Shown one piece after another: positions 14,481 to 22,555 of a DNA stretch of 40,564 nucleotides (position 1 is the stretch's first letter; every line of letters begins with the position of its first letter). The DNA lies in IMG/VR virus record IMGVR_UViG_3300025151_008304, positions 1 to 40,564 of that record. One strand, given 5' to 3'. The notes below the pieces were generated by a model that saw nothing but the letters and a program-made list of their open reading frames with translations, was not told the origin of the DNA and made no database searches. The position numbers and the translations under genes are program-made. The DNA is from a virus.

Positions 14481-15214
14481 TGACTTTAAAAGACGTTTCG
14501 GTTATTATGTATTCTCACCATGATTATGGTGATGTGTGGCCAATGTTTACAGGGCAAATAGATAAATATATTTCGCCCGAAATTAATAGGTTAATATTTT
14601 GCAACTCAACTACTAATACAATACCTGACAACTGGCAATTAATCGAGTATGAAGAAAACTTGTCTTATAATAAAAAAGTTTATGAATGTTTAGAGAAGGT
14701 AGAAACCGAATTTTGTTTGTATCATCAAGAAGATATGCCGCTTTATGATAGCCCTAATATAGAAGCTATAGAGTCGTTTCTTCCGGAAATTTCAAAAGGT
14801 GAAATAGATTTTGTTAAATTAATCAAAGGAGGAATAGACAATGATATCCCTTATAATTTCTTAAAAAGCCCCTATCTTTTTAAAATACCTCAAAACGCAC
14901 AATACCTTTACGCAAATCAGCCCAGCGTTTGGAAAACTTCACGATTAAAACAGGTTTTCGAGCATACATTTTCACCTACTATAAGAGAATTTGAAACAGG
15001 CGCTCAAGCTACATGCAGATCTTTAAATATTAAAGGTTGTTATACTTACAATAATGAAAGTAAAAGAGGCGAACTACATTGGGACTCTTCAATTTACCCT
15101 TATGTAGCGACTGCTATAGTTAAAGGTAAATGGAATACGAGTCAGTATCCAAGTGAGCTTGGCGTCTTGTTTAAAGAATATGAAATAAATCCATCTGTAC
15201 GTGGTGAAATATGA
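14477..15214 (+). CDS. Putative GT-A-like glycosyltransferase (245 aa)
   Basis: Opens DVSVIMYSHHDYGDVWPMF, a nucleotide-binding strand and loop, and carries EFCLYHQEDMPLYD near residue 74. There the QEDMPLYD segment probably takes the role of the metal-binding acidic motif. FSPTIREFETGAQATCR follows near 162. This arrangement is seen in GT-A-like enzymes with loose similarity to family 2. Two start codons (ATGATG) lie together in the overlap with the previous gene. The next gene begins in an ATGA overlap. Donor and acceptor are unknown. Confidence 0.55.
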   Translation: MMTLKDVSVIMYSHHDYGDVWPMFTGQIDKYISPEINRLIFCNSTTNTIPDNWQLIEYEENLSYNKKVYECLEKVETEFCLYHQEDMPLYDSPNIEAIESFLPEISKGEIDFVKLIKGGIDNDIPYNFLKSPYLFKIPQNAQYLYANQPSVWKTSRLKQVFEHTFSPTIREFETGAQATCRSLNIKGCYTYNNESKRGELHWDSSIYPYVATAIVKGKWNTSQYPSELGVLFKEYEINPSVRGEI

Positions 15215-15741
15215 TTAAACTTTTAATTTTAGATGTTGACGGCGTCTTAACTGACGGAAGAAAAACTTACGATGATAATGGTTTAGGATGCTACAAAGTT
15301 TTTTGTGATAAAGATTTTACTGCAATCAAACGTTTAAAATCTTCTGGTGTACGTGTGTGTTTTTTATCGGGAGATGAGAATGTTAATAGAGCAGTAGCTA
15401 ATAACAGAGACATAGATTTTTATTTTTCCCGAGGAAAATGCAAGACTGAATTTTTAAGTATTTTAAGTGAAAAGTATAGTTGCCCAACTTCTAAAATGGC
15501 ATTTGTAGGAGACGATCTTTTTGATTTACGTATTGCGCAAAGTGTTGGTTATTCTTTTTGTCCATCGGATTCGTGTTCCGAAATAAAGAAAGAGTGCACT
15601 CTAGTACTTAAAAGTAAAGGGGGAGATAACGTAGTAATGGAATTGGTAGATTATCTAATAGATTTTAATTTAATTCCAACAGTTGAACCAAAACAGGTAC
15701 TGGAATCCGTCTATAAATTAGATGAAAAAGAAAAATTTTAA
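15211..15741 (+). CDS. HAD-family sugar phosphatase, KdsC-like
   Basis: A 176-residue haloacid-dehalogenase phosphatase of the KdsC/NeuA-C-terminal type. Motif I is LDVDGVLTDG (7-16, nucleophile Asp8 and acid/base Asp10), motif II the Ser in FLSGD (about 51), motif III the Lys in KCKTEF, and motif IV VGDDLFDLRIA (about 105). It lacks a cap domain, as KdsC does. It would remove phosphate from a sugar or sugar acid. It immediately precedes a sugar kinase and an isomerase-nucleotidyltransferase fusion, suggesting one activation route (kinase, phosphatase, nucleotidyltransferase) such as that for heptoses or 3-deoxy sugars. Confidence 0.88.
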   Translation: MIKLLILDVDGVLTDGRKTYDDNGLGCYKVFCDKDFTAIKRLKSSGVRVCFLSGDENVNRAVANNRDIDFYFSRGKCKTEFLSILSEKYSCPTSKMAFVGDDLFDLRIAQSVGYSFCPSDSCSEIKKECTLVLKSKGGDNVVMELVDYLIDFNLIPTVEPKQVLESVYKLDEKEKF

Positions 15742-16432
15742 AATAGGCCTTTTCGGAAAATGTTATAAAGATAATATTTTTACAATCTCCAAATTCAAAA
15801 AAGGAGAAACTAATATTCCCGTATCCTCAGTCTCCCAACGAGGAGGTATCTATAATATAGACAGGTTAAAAATACCGGGAATTAAAACTAAAACTTTTGA
15901 TGAAGGAAAAGTTAACTCTATCATAATCAACGAACTTGATAGTTCTAAACGTAGTTCGATACTTCATAATTCTTCTACTTTTGAAAATAAAGACACTTCT
16001 TGGAAGTCAACTTATGACTGGATTCACATAGCTTATGTAGATGATATAGACCCAGTTTATTTAAATGATTTTTCCCATGAAAATGTTAGTGTTGATTTCT
16101 GCACCCTTAATCCTAGAAAAAAATACCGTTCAATTATCGATGAATGTTCTTTAGTTTTTGATTCTAGAGAAAGAAAACCGCTCTACAGTGACATAAAAAC
16201 CTCAACCCCACTTATTTTACATGATGAATATGGCTGTGAATGCATAGAAAACGGTAAAATTACCTATTTTTCCACTATAAAGCCTGTCAAAGGGCTAGAA
16301 GTTAATGGGGCAGGAGACATTTTTTGTGGAATATTTCTCTCTCAGCTTTATAATTTAAATTTAGAGGAGGCTGTAAAAACCTCGTGTCAGAAAACTACAG
16401 ATTACTTAAAAGTAAAATATGAAAAAATATAA
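15722..16432 (+). CDS. PfkB/ribokinase-family sugar kinase, short
   Basis: The C-terminal part holds the PfkB signature VNGAGDIFCGIFL (about 194-206), which contains the catalytic Asp and anion hole, preceded by strands with LILHDEYGCECIENGKITYF. At 236 residues it is shorter than typical ribokinases (about 300). The N-terminal sugar-binding half is reduced, yet GGIYNIDRLKIPG resembles the Gly-Gly substrate motif region. Within this operon it may act like the kinase half of HldE, phosphorylating a sugar phosphate before nucleotidyl transfer. Overlaps are 20 and 14 nt with its neighbours. Confidence 0.78.
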   Translation: MKKKNFKIGLFGKCYKDNIFTISKFKKGETNIPVSSVSQRGGIYNIDRLKIPGIKTKTFDEGKVNSIIINELDSSKRSSILHNSSTFENKDTSWKSTYDWIHIAYVDDIDPVYLNDFSHENVSVDFCTLNPRKKYRSIIDECSLVFDSRERKPLYSDIKTSTPLILHDEYGCECIENGKITYFSTIKPVKGLEVNGAGDIFCGIFLSQLYNLNLEEAVKTSCQKTTDYLKVKYEKI

Positions 16433-17573
16433 CTTACTACTTCCTATCGCGGGTAAGGCCCAGAGATTTTTAGACAAAGGCTACACAATGCCCAAACCTC
16501 TCATCATGTCTAAAGATAAACATATCATAGATTGGTCTATGGACTCTATAGACATGGACGAATGTAATGTTATCTTTGCGGTACGTTTGGAACATATAAA
16601 TAATTTTTCTATTGATGATATTTTAAAACAGAAGTTTGGAGAAGATATCAAAATTGTAGTTGTGGATCGAGTAACTGATGGTTCGGTTTCAACCTGTTTG
16701 TTAGCTAAAGACTTGATTAACAATGACTTACCGTTAATCATTTATACTCCTGACGTTTATTTTGAAGACCAGTTCAGTCCTACCGAAATTGACCCGAACT
16801 TAGATGGCTTTTTATTAACCTTTAAAGCTAATAGCCCCGACCATAGTTATGTAGAGCTTAATGAGTCAGGTCTCGCAACTCGTACGGCTGAAAAAGAAGT
16901 CATAAGTGAAAACGCCGCTGTAGGCGTTTATTACTACAAAACGGGCAAGATGTTTGTCGATTATGCAGAGGAAATGATTGAGAAAAATATAAGAACTAAA
17001 AACGAGTTTTATATTTGTCCGATGTATAACCTTTTGATTCGTGATGGGTTAAAGGTAGGTATTTCCCAAGTTAAGAAGATGCATGTTTTAGGGACTCCGC
17101 CTGAGTTGGAGTTTTTCGTTGATCACGTGACTAGTCGATTTGGCGATAAGCCAGTTGCAATTTGTGGAGATCACTCAGGGTTTGATATGAAAACTCTGGC
17201 TAAGAAGGTGTTAGATAAAAATGGAATACCTTACATAGATTTTGGAACTTACATTAAAAAAGATTGTGATTACAACGAGTATGTCATAGCAGCGGTAGAC
17301 TCGATCAGAAATAAAACTTGTGATTTTGGCATGGGTTTTTGCCGAACTGGTCAAGGTATTAACATTCTAGCCAATCATCTTGATGGTATAAGATCAGCTT
17401 TAGTTATGGATAAATATACTGCTGAGTACGCTTTGCGTCATAACTGTGTTAATTTTTTCTCTATTCCTGAGAAGTATGTCTCTGAAGATACCCTTGATAA
17501 TATGGTTAAGATTTGGAAAGAGACTACATTTGATGGGGGTAGACATATGACGAGAATGAAACATATAATGTAA
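16419..17573 (+). CDS. Bifunctional sugar nucleotidyltransferase fused to RpiB/LacAB-type isomerase
   Basis: Two complete-looking domains lie in 384 residues. Residues 1-235 form a sugar-phosphate nucleotidyltransferase: LLPIAGKAQRFLDKGYTMPK with the Gly-rich loop and the Lys of the MPKPL motif, then IIYTPDVYF with the metal-binding Asp. Residues 242-384 match RpiB/LacA/LacB sugar-phosphate isomerases: VAICGDHSGFDMKTLAKKVL, DFGTYIKKDCDYNEY, GFCRTGQGINILAN with the catalytic Cys, and FDGGRHMTRMKHI. Fusing isomerase and nucleotidyltransferase implies that the isomerised sugar phosphate is activated directly. Preceding genes encode a kinase and a phosphatase. The true sugar is unknown. Confidence 0.85.
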   Translation: MKKYNLLLPIAGKAQRFLDKGYTMPKPLIMSKDKHIIDWSMDSIDMDECNVIFAVRLEHINNFSIDDILKQKFGEDIKIVVVDRVTDGSVSTCLLAKDLINNDLPLIIYTPDVYFEDQFSPTEIDPNLDGFLLTFKANSPDHSYVELNESGLATRTAEKEVISENAAVGVYYYKTGKMFVDYAEEMIEKNIRTKNEFYICPMYNLLIRDGLKVGISQVKKMHVLGTPPELEFFVDHVTSRFGDKPVAICGDHSGFDMKTLAKKVLDKNGIPYIDFGTYIKKDCDYNEYVIAAVDSIRNKTCDFGMGFCRTGQGINILANHLDGIRSALVMDKYTAEYALRHNCVNFFSIPEKYVSEDTLDNMVKIWKETTFDGGRHMTRMKHIM

Positions 17574-17575
17574 CA

Positions 17576-18364
17576 ATGTTTGACCTAGTTATACAAGGGC
17601 CACTGGACAATACCTCTTTACAGCATGTAGGTAATTATCATACTCAATTCAAAAATATAATAGTTAGTCATTGGAAAGAAGACTTAACTGATGCTGTAAA
17701 ATCCAACTACGACAAACTTAGTGACTGGAAAATAGTAAAAGGTGATTATGGGGGGCAGTACAAGCCTTTAGCTCAAATTACTTCTCAACCTCTTCCAGAT
17801 TTAGACAGTACTTTTGGATGTGATAAAGAAAGCACATTTTTCTACAGTATCAGTTCTACATACGCTGGATTAAAAAAATGCACTTCTCCTTATGTCATCA
17901 AAATGCGAAGTGATGAATTTTATACTAACTTTAATAATCTAAAACAAAGATTCCTTAAAGATACTAAAAAAATGGTTTGTGGTAATATATTTTTTAAATC
18001 ATGGGACTTCAAACCTTACCATATAGGTGATCACCTTTTTGTTGCTGAAAGAGAAGCTCTTTTGAAGGCTTACAACATTCTTTTTGACGCTTACACTGTA
18101 AAAACTCCTGACGAATATGCCTCTCAGGCTTCTTGGCTCAAACAGGGAGAACCTGACACACCAGAACAAATATTAGCTAAAAGTTTTTTATGCGCGAGAG
18201 GTGTTGCCGACAGGCTTTGGCCGCTAAAAGAGACTTTTTCAAAATACTTTGACACAGTTGATATAAATGAGCTCGGTGCTTACGAAGCTAAATGGCAACA
18301 CGGAAATAAAGTCTATACTAGAGATTGGGAAGGTAACGGTACTAAGTTTACAGGTATAGAATGA
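17576..18364 (+). CDS. WavE-like lipopolysaccharide biosynthesis protein
   Basis: A 262-residue protein that opens FDLVIQGPLD, the start of the WavE family, with IIVSHWKED near residue 28 (matching the family's I-x-S-x-W) and SPYVIKMRSDEFYTN near 109. A late IGDHLFVAEREAL matches the family's second conserved region. WavE proteins are linked to lipopolysaccharide core or O-antigen synthesis and are thought to be glycosyltransferases. It begins 2 nt after the fusion gene and ends in an ATGA overlap with the sulfotransferase gene. Confidence 0.68.
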   Translation: MFDLVIQGPLDNTSLQHVGNYHTQFKNIIVSHWKEDLTDAVKSNYDKLSDWKIVKGDYGGQYKPLAQITSQPLPDLDSTFGCDKESTFFYSISSTYAGLKKCTSPYVIKMRSDEFYTNFNNLKQRFLKDTKKMVCGNIFFKSWDFKPYHIGDHLFVAEREALLKAYNILFDAYTVKTPDEYASQASWLKQGEPDTPEQILAKSFLCARGVADRLWPLKETFSKYFDTVDINELGAYEAKWQHGNKVYTRDWEGNGTKFTGIE

Positions 18365-19005
18365 TAATAAATACTGATAAAAAATTTATTCATATTGCTA
18401 TTCCTCGGACAGCTACTACATGTGTTAATATAGCACTTGGTAACCTTGAACACCCTGAACCTGACGAGCACCACTGTACTATAGCTGAAGTTGTTAATAA
18501 AAATCCTGAATACAAAGATTTTTATAAATTTACTTTTGTAAGGAATCCTTTTGATAAATTGGTAAGTACTTATTACGAATTTAAAAAAAATAGAAAAAAA
18601 AGATATTCTGGAAAAATTAAACATGAAAATCTTTTACTGAGTGAATTTGATGTATCTTCCTGTGACGTAGAAAACTTTCAGAACTTTTGCAGGAACCTAA
18701 AAGAGTCTCCTTGGGTTGACGATTTATTTTTCAAGCCTCAGTTTGAATACATTAATATAGACGGCGAAGATGTTATGAATTATATAGGGAGATTTGAAAA
18801 CTTAAACGATGACTGGTCTAAAGTAAAAGAAAGTATTGGTATGCCTGAAGTAAACCTTGAACAAGGTATCGAGAATGAGCCTCGAGGTTTTTTTAGGGGA
18901 TCACATCATCCTCCTTACTCAGAGATGTATACTTCAACAGAGATAAAAATAGTAGAAGATTTATACCATAAAGACTTAGAATATTTTAATTACTCTTTTT
19001 CATGA
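18361..19005 (+). CDS. Sulfotransferase-family protein
   Basis: A 214-residue protein with both cofactor (PAPS) sites of the sulfotransferase family. The 5'-phosphosulfate loop is HIAIPRTATTCVN (11-23), where Thr-Ala-Thr-Thr replaces the usual K-x-G-T/S, and the 3'-phosphate loop is FVRNPFDKLVSTYYEF (59-74) with the conserved Arg and Ser. The usual Lys in the first loop is Arg, which could lower or change activity. It presumably sulfates a glycan made by the operon. Adenylyl-sulfate kinase and other PAPS-synthesis genes are not in the window, so the host would supply the donor. Confidence 0.8.
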   Translation: MIINTDKKFIHIAIPRTATTCVNIALGNLEHPEPDEHHCTIAEVVNKNPEYKDFYKFTFVRNPFDKLVSTYYEFKKNRKKRYSGKIKHENLLLSEFDVSSCDVENFQNFCRNLKESPWVDDLFFKPQFEYINIDGEDVMNYIGRFENLNDDWSKVKESIGMPEVNLEQGIENEPRGFFRGSHHPPYSEMYTSTEIKIVEDLYHKDLEYFNYSFS

Positions 19006-19637
19006 CAGGTTTAGTTTTATCGCATTTTTATGTAGAGCCAGAGGACGCTGATCGAAAGTATTCTTGGATTAAAAAAGCTATAAATAAAAACCTGAGCCTA
19101 AATAAAAAATTTTATATAGTCTTGTGTGGCCATGGAGTTGCTCCTCCCGCCGAAATAAAGGGATTAGTTAATGAAGTTTATTGGGAACAGGATATTTTTC
19201 CAGAAGAGCTTGGCCGCGGCCATCCTAAATTTTGTATAGAAGGATTTAAAAGGTGCTTAAAAGCGGGATGCGAATTTACCTTGAAGAATAGAGCCTACGA
19301 CTATATAGAGAATATAGAGCCTCTGCAAAAATCTACCTTAATAACTGAGCAGTCATGTTTGCAACAGCAGATAATAGGCGATCTTTTAATGTATGGTTCC
19401 ACACAATACCTTTTTGATTGGTGGAGTAATTCACCATGGGATTATTCTCTAAATGGTATGAAAAACCTATACAATAAATTACCTGAAAATTTCTATCGTG
19501 ATTTAAATTTTGTAAGCGCTGAAGAGATAGGATGGAAAACTTACGAAGATGACAGTAATGATTACTGGGGAAAAAGTAAAGGCTACGAATGGTATAACGG
19601 AAAAGGTTTTTTAAAATATGATTCTAATAGCACATAG
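19002..19637 (+). CDS. Hypothetical protein of the sugar operon (211 aa), WavE-like features
   Basis: The central part TLITEQSCLQQQIIGDLLMY (about 110-129) followed by GSTQYLFDWW resembles the conserved second half of WavE-type proteins (K/Q-x-x-IGD-x-x-x-x-G). The N-terminal strand LVLSHFYVEPEDADRKYSWI is compatible with a small Rossmann-like half. It probably belongs to the same general class of surface-sugar enzymes, but no catalytic residue can be assigned. It overlaps the previous gene by 4 nt and the next by 20 nt, so it is a fixed member of the operon. Confidence 0.5.
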   Translation: MTGLVLSHFYVEPEDADRKYSWIKKAINKNLSLNKKFYIVLCGHGVAPPAEIKGLVNEVYWEQDIFPEELGRGHPKFCIEGFKRCLKAGCEFTLKNRAYDYIENIEPLQKSTLITEQSCLQQQIIGDLLMYGSTQYLFDWWSNSPWDYSLNGMKNLYNKLPENFYRDLNFVSAEEIGWKTYEDDSNDYWGKSKGYEWYNGKGFLKYDSNST

Positions 19638-20040
19638 AGCCAACTTAACTGGGCCTAATTACGCCACAGCTAATACTCCTGAGCAAATAGAGAAAGTTCT
19701 CGCTAAAGGTCTGAACTGCGAAGTGGATGTATGGAAGGTATTTGACAAGTTCTTTTTAGGGCATGATGAACCGAGGTACAAAGTCAGTAAGAAATTTCTT
19801 AAAAATAAAAAATTATGGTGTCATGCAAAAAATTTAGCAGCTTTAGAAAGTATGCTTTATAATAATATTCACTGCTTTTGGCATGAAACTGATAAATTTA
19901 CTGTCACGTCCAAAGGTTATATTTGGACTTTCCCCGGTGAAGAGGTTGGCGATAGATCAGTTATAGTGCATAAAAATAAAGATTGGAAACTTAAATATGA
20001 CTGTTATGCAGTTTGTACAGACTATATAGATAATATATGA
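19618..20040 (+). CDS. Short glycerophosphodiester phosphodiesterase-like protein
   Basis: The N terminus IAHRANLTGPNYATANTPEQ (4-23) is the GDPD-type catalytic opening with His6-Arg7. NCEVDVWKVF (33-42) supplies Glu and Asp of the metal site, and FLGHDEPRYK (46-55) the second His. LWCHAKNLAALESMLY and GYIWTFPGEEVG complete the conserved pattern. At 140 residues it covers only part of the usual 230-250-residue TIM barrel. This short type is common in polysaccharide gene clusters, where it may trim glycerophospho or phosphodiester groups on a glycan. The exact substrate is unknown. Confidence 0.72.
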   Translation: MILIAHRANLTGPNYATANTPEQIEKVLAKGLNCEVDVWKVFDKFFLGHDEPRYKVSKKFLKNKKLWCHAKNLAALESMLYNNIHCFWHETDKFTVTSKGYIWTFPGEEVGDRSVIVHKNKDWKLKYDCYAVCTDYIDNI

Positions 20041-21065
20041 AAAAAGTAATTATAACAGGGATACTGGGTCAAGACGGAGCTAACATGGCAGAATATCTTC
20101 TATCGCTTGACGAAGAAATAAAAGTTTATGGAATGATGAGAAGAAGCGCAAATGCTAACTTCGAAAATATAAACGATTTTAAAGATCATGCTAATTTTGA
20201 AATTTGTTGCGGAGATTTGACGGACGAAATATCTATTGATAAATTGGTTGCAGATATACAACCAGATTATTTTATTAATTTCGGTGCTAATTCTTTCGTA
20301 GGATGCAGTTGGGATATGCCCCTCCAAGTTTTTGATGTTAACGCTCTTGGCGTTATTCGCTGCCTAGAGGCTATCCGCAAATTTAAACCAGACTGTCGGT
20401 TTTACAGCGCCGGAAGTTCTGAAGAGATGGGAGATGTTGATTACAGCCCTCAAGACATAAAACACCCCATAAAGCCAAGAAGCCCTTACGGAGCTTCTAA
20501 AGCGGCTGCTAGACATATAGTAAAAGTTTACAGAGAATCTTATAATCTTTTCGCGATTCATAGCATTCTTTTCAACCATGAAGGAATAAAAAGAGGGGAA
20601 GAGTTTGTGACCAGAAAAATTACCAAGGGAGTTGCTCGTATTTCTCGGGCAATGGACCAAGGGAAGGAGTTTGATCCGATCCCGCTTGGAAACGTTAATT
20701 CTAAGCGGGATTGGTCGGACTCTGAGGATTTCGTTCGTGGAGTTTGGATGATGCTAAACCAAGAACAGCCAAAAGAGTATGTTTTATCAAGCAATGAAAC
20801 TCACAGTATAAAAGAGTTTGTAGAGCTATCCTTCGAAGCGGCGGGAATAGAAGGTAGGTGGGAAGGAGAAGGGTTAAATGAAAAGTATGTCTGTTCTCTT
20901 GATAGCGATGAATTAGTTGTGATAAATAAAGATTTTTATCGTCCTGCAGAAGTGTCTCTTCTCTACGGAGATTCTAATCCGATTAGAAAAGAGTTAGGTT
21001 GGGCTCCTGAAATTTCTTTTAAAGAGTTGGTATCAAGAATGGTCAGAAAAGATTTAAATAATTAG
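20037..21065 (+). CDS. gmd: GDP-mannose 4,6-dehydratase-like enzyme
   Basis: A 342-residue extended SDR enzyme. It has the NADP-binding loop IITGILGQDGANMAEYLL (5-22) in the Q-D-G form typical of GMD, VYGMMRRSANAN (30-41), and YSAGSSEEMGD with Ser-Ser-Glu (123-133). The catalytic pair is in SPYGASKAAARH (Tyr151, Lys155), and SILFNHEGIKRGEEFVTRKI (176-195) is almost diagnostic of GMD. It converts GDP-mannose to GDP-4-keto-6-deoxymannose, which feeds GDP-fucose, rhamnose or perosamine synthesis. Perosamine would suit the aminotransferase and acetyltransferase in this operon. It is the last gene of the operon; a promoter follows within 40 nt. Confidence 0.93.
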   Translation: MKKVIITGILGQDGANMAEYLLSLDEEIKVYGMMRRSANANFENINDFKDHANFEICCGDLTDEISIDKLVADIQPDYFINFGANSFVGCSWDMPLQVFDVNALGVIRCLEAIRKFKPDCRFYSAGSSEEMGDVDYSPQDIKHPIKPRSPYGASKAAARHIVKVYRESYNLFAIHSILFNHEGIKRGEEFVTRKITKGVARISRAMDQGKEFDPIPLGNVNSKRDWSDSEDFVRGVWMMLNQEQPKEYVLSSNETHSIKEFVELSFEAAGIEGRWEGEGLNEKYVCSLDSDELVVINKDFYRPAEVSLLYGDSNPIRKELGWAPEISFKELVSRMVRKDLNN

Positions 21066-21067
21066 GC

Positions 21068-21096
21068 TTGACATTGTTTCATGAATATGCGTTAAT
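21068..21096 (+). promoter_or_regulatory. Predicted near-leaderless promoter of the recA block
   Basis: TTGACA (21068-21073), a 17-nt spacer ending in TGC, and GTTAAT (21091-21096). The start would be 1-3 nt before ATG 21106. It separates control of the replication/recombination genes from the sugar operon. Confidence 0.68.
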
Positions 21097-21105
21097 CTTC
21101 TTCCT

Positions 21106-21489
21106 ATGGCGGCAAAAAGGAAGCGCAAGCTCACTTTAAATCAATTCATTATAAATAAATTTTTATTAGATCCAAAATCCATTTGGAAAAATAAAGGTTT
21201 AGTCGCCAGAGAAATGAAAATTACTAAAACTCTCATAGAAAAGTATCCTTTAGAAGTTTTTTGGCGAGCCCTTCCTTTAAAGTTTGCTATGGAGAGTTTG
21301 GTGTGGTTTATTTCTGCCCAAGGTTTAGCTTATCTTAAATTAGAGTTTGCTAAATTTTCTCTTGACTTACCTGCTCCAAAACGGTATGATGTACCGGATG
21401 TAAAGTTGGGTGAAGATAAAAAAGTTTCATTAAACACTAAAACTATTAAAGATTTCATTAAATATGGCAGCAAAAAAGAAAACAGTTGA
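21106..21489 (+). CDS. Hypothetical protein upstream of recA (127 aa)
   Basis: A basic N terminus (MAAKRKRKLTLNQFI) is followed by a largely helical 127-residue protein with Lys- and Phe-rich segments and no recognised motif. Its end overlaps the recA start by 26 nt, so expression is coupled to RecA. That position and the basic start would suit a RecA loader or a DNA-binding partner, but this is only inference. ATG 21106 is fixed by the promoter. Confidence 0.7.
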   Translation: MAAKRKRKLTLNQFIINKFLLDPKSIWKNKGLVAREMKITKTLIEKYPLEVFWRALPLKFAMESLVWFISAQGLAYLKLEFAKFSLDLPAPKRYDVPDVKLGEDKKVSLNTKTIKDFIKYGSKKENS

Positions 21490-22555
21490 AGGTTTTACTC
21501 CTCTACAACAAATAGAGAGTTATCTAAAAGATCACAAAGACGAGCATTTTAACTTTGAGCAAGAGCCTCATTACATTGTTTCCAGCGGCAGTTTACTTCT
21601 AGACATAGAAATGTCTGGCGGGATTCGCCCTTCGATTATTCGTGCTTCGGGAGTTTCTGAAGGAGGTAAAACCTCCTGCGCTTTATCTTTCGCTAAAAAT
21701 TTCCAAGAAAGCGTGGAAAATAGTATGGTGGTTTATATCAAGTCCGAGGGAAGACTTTCTCCAGAGATGCTGGAAAGGTCAGGACTTGATATTTCTCCTG
21801 AGAAGCTGTTTATTTATAAAAGTAATATTTTTGAAAGCGTGCTTCAGTTGATGAGAGAGTTAATTATGAACAATCCAACCGAATGTAAATACTTTTTCAT
21901 TATTGATTCAATGGATGCGATGGTTCCTAAAAAAGATTTAGATCGCTCTTTTGAAGAGTCAGACAAGGTAGCAGGAGGCTCGGTTTTAAGTTCTAACTTC
22001 TTAAAGAAGATGGCTTTAAGTCTTTCTACCAAGGGCCATATCTGTTTTATGATTTCTCAAGTAAGGAGTAAAGTTAGTGTGAATCAGTACGAAAAAACTG
22101 ACCCTAAACTGACTAATGCCTCTGGTGGAAACGCGTTACTTCATTATTCTGATTGGATTCTTGAATTTCAACCAAGATATGGTGGTGATACAATCCCGCC
22201 GAAAGACGACAAGCCTGAAGGGCATTACTGTAAAATAATTTTTAGGAAAACTTCTAACGAAAAAACTGGAACCATAGTTCGATACCCAATTAAGTACGGA
22301 AGGACAGGGGGTCGAAGTGTTTGGGTTGAATACGAAGTATTGTTGATGCTTTTGCAATGGAAAATGGCAGAAGCTAAAGGGGCTTGGATTGTAATAGCCG
22401 ATGAACTTATTGAAGAACTTAAAGCTGCTGGCCTCGAAATGAACTCAAAACATCAAGGAATTGATAATTTTAGGAAATATCTTGAGAGCGAGCCAGAGAT
22501 TTGTAAGTATTTATTTGCAAAATTCAAAAACACCTTACAAGGAATTGGTAAGTGA
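21464..22555 (+). CDS. RecA/UvsX-like recombinase
   Basis: A 363-residue RecA-fold strand-exchange ATPase. Walker A is GVSEGGKTS (63-71), preceded by SSGSLLLDIEMSGGI as in RecA, and Walker B is YFFIIDSMDAMV (143-154). The DNA-binding loop region near SQVRSKVSVNQYEKTDPKLT, then GGNALLHYSDWILEF, corresponds to the L2 area of RecA/UvsX proteins. The C terminus extends some 60 residues past the core. It would drive recombination-dependent replication and repair. The gene ends in a GTGA overlap with a small nuclease gene. Confidence 0.93.
   Translation: MAAKKKTVEGFTPLQQIESYLKDHKDEHFNFEQEPHYIVSSGSLLLDIEMSGGIRPSIIRASGVSEGGKTSCALSFAKNFQESVENSMVVYIKSEGRLSPEMLERSGLDISPEKLFIYKSNIFESVLQLMRELIMNNPTECKYFFIIDSMDAMVPKKDLDRSFEESDKVAGGSVLSSNFLKKMALSLSTKGHICFMISQVRSKVSVNQYEKTDPKLTNASGGNALLHYSDWILEFQPRYGGDTIPPKDDKPEGHYCKIIFRKTSNEKTGTIVRYPIKYGRTGGRSVWVEYEVLLMLLQWKMAEAKGAWIVIADELIEELKAAGLEMNSKHQGIDNFRKYLESEPEICKYLFAKFKNTLQGIGK

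Noticed and set aside
6988-21065. Host chromosome segment joined in assembly
   Set aside because: Gene overlap style, base composition and an FmdB-like phage gene within the block are continuous with the flanking phage genes, so a chimeric join is unlikely.
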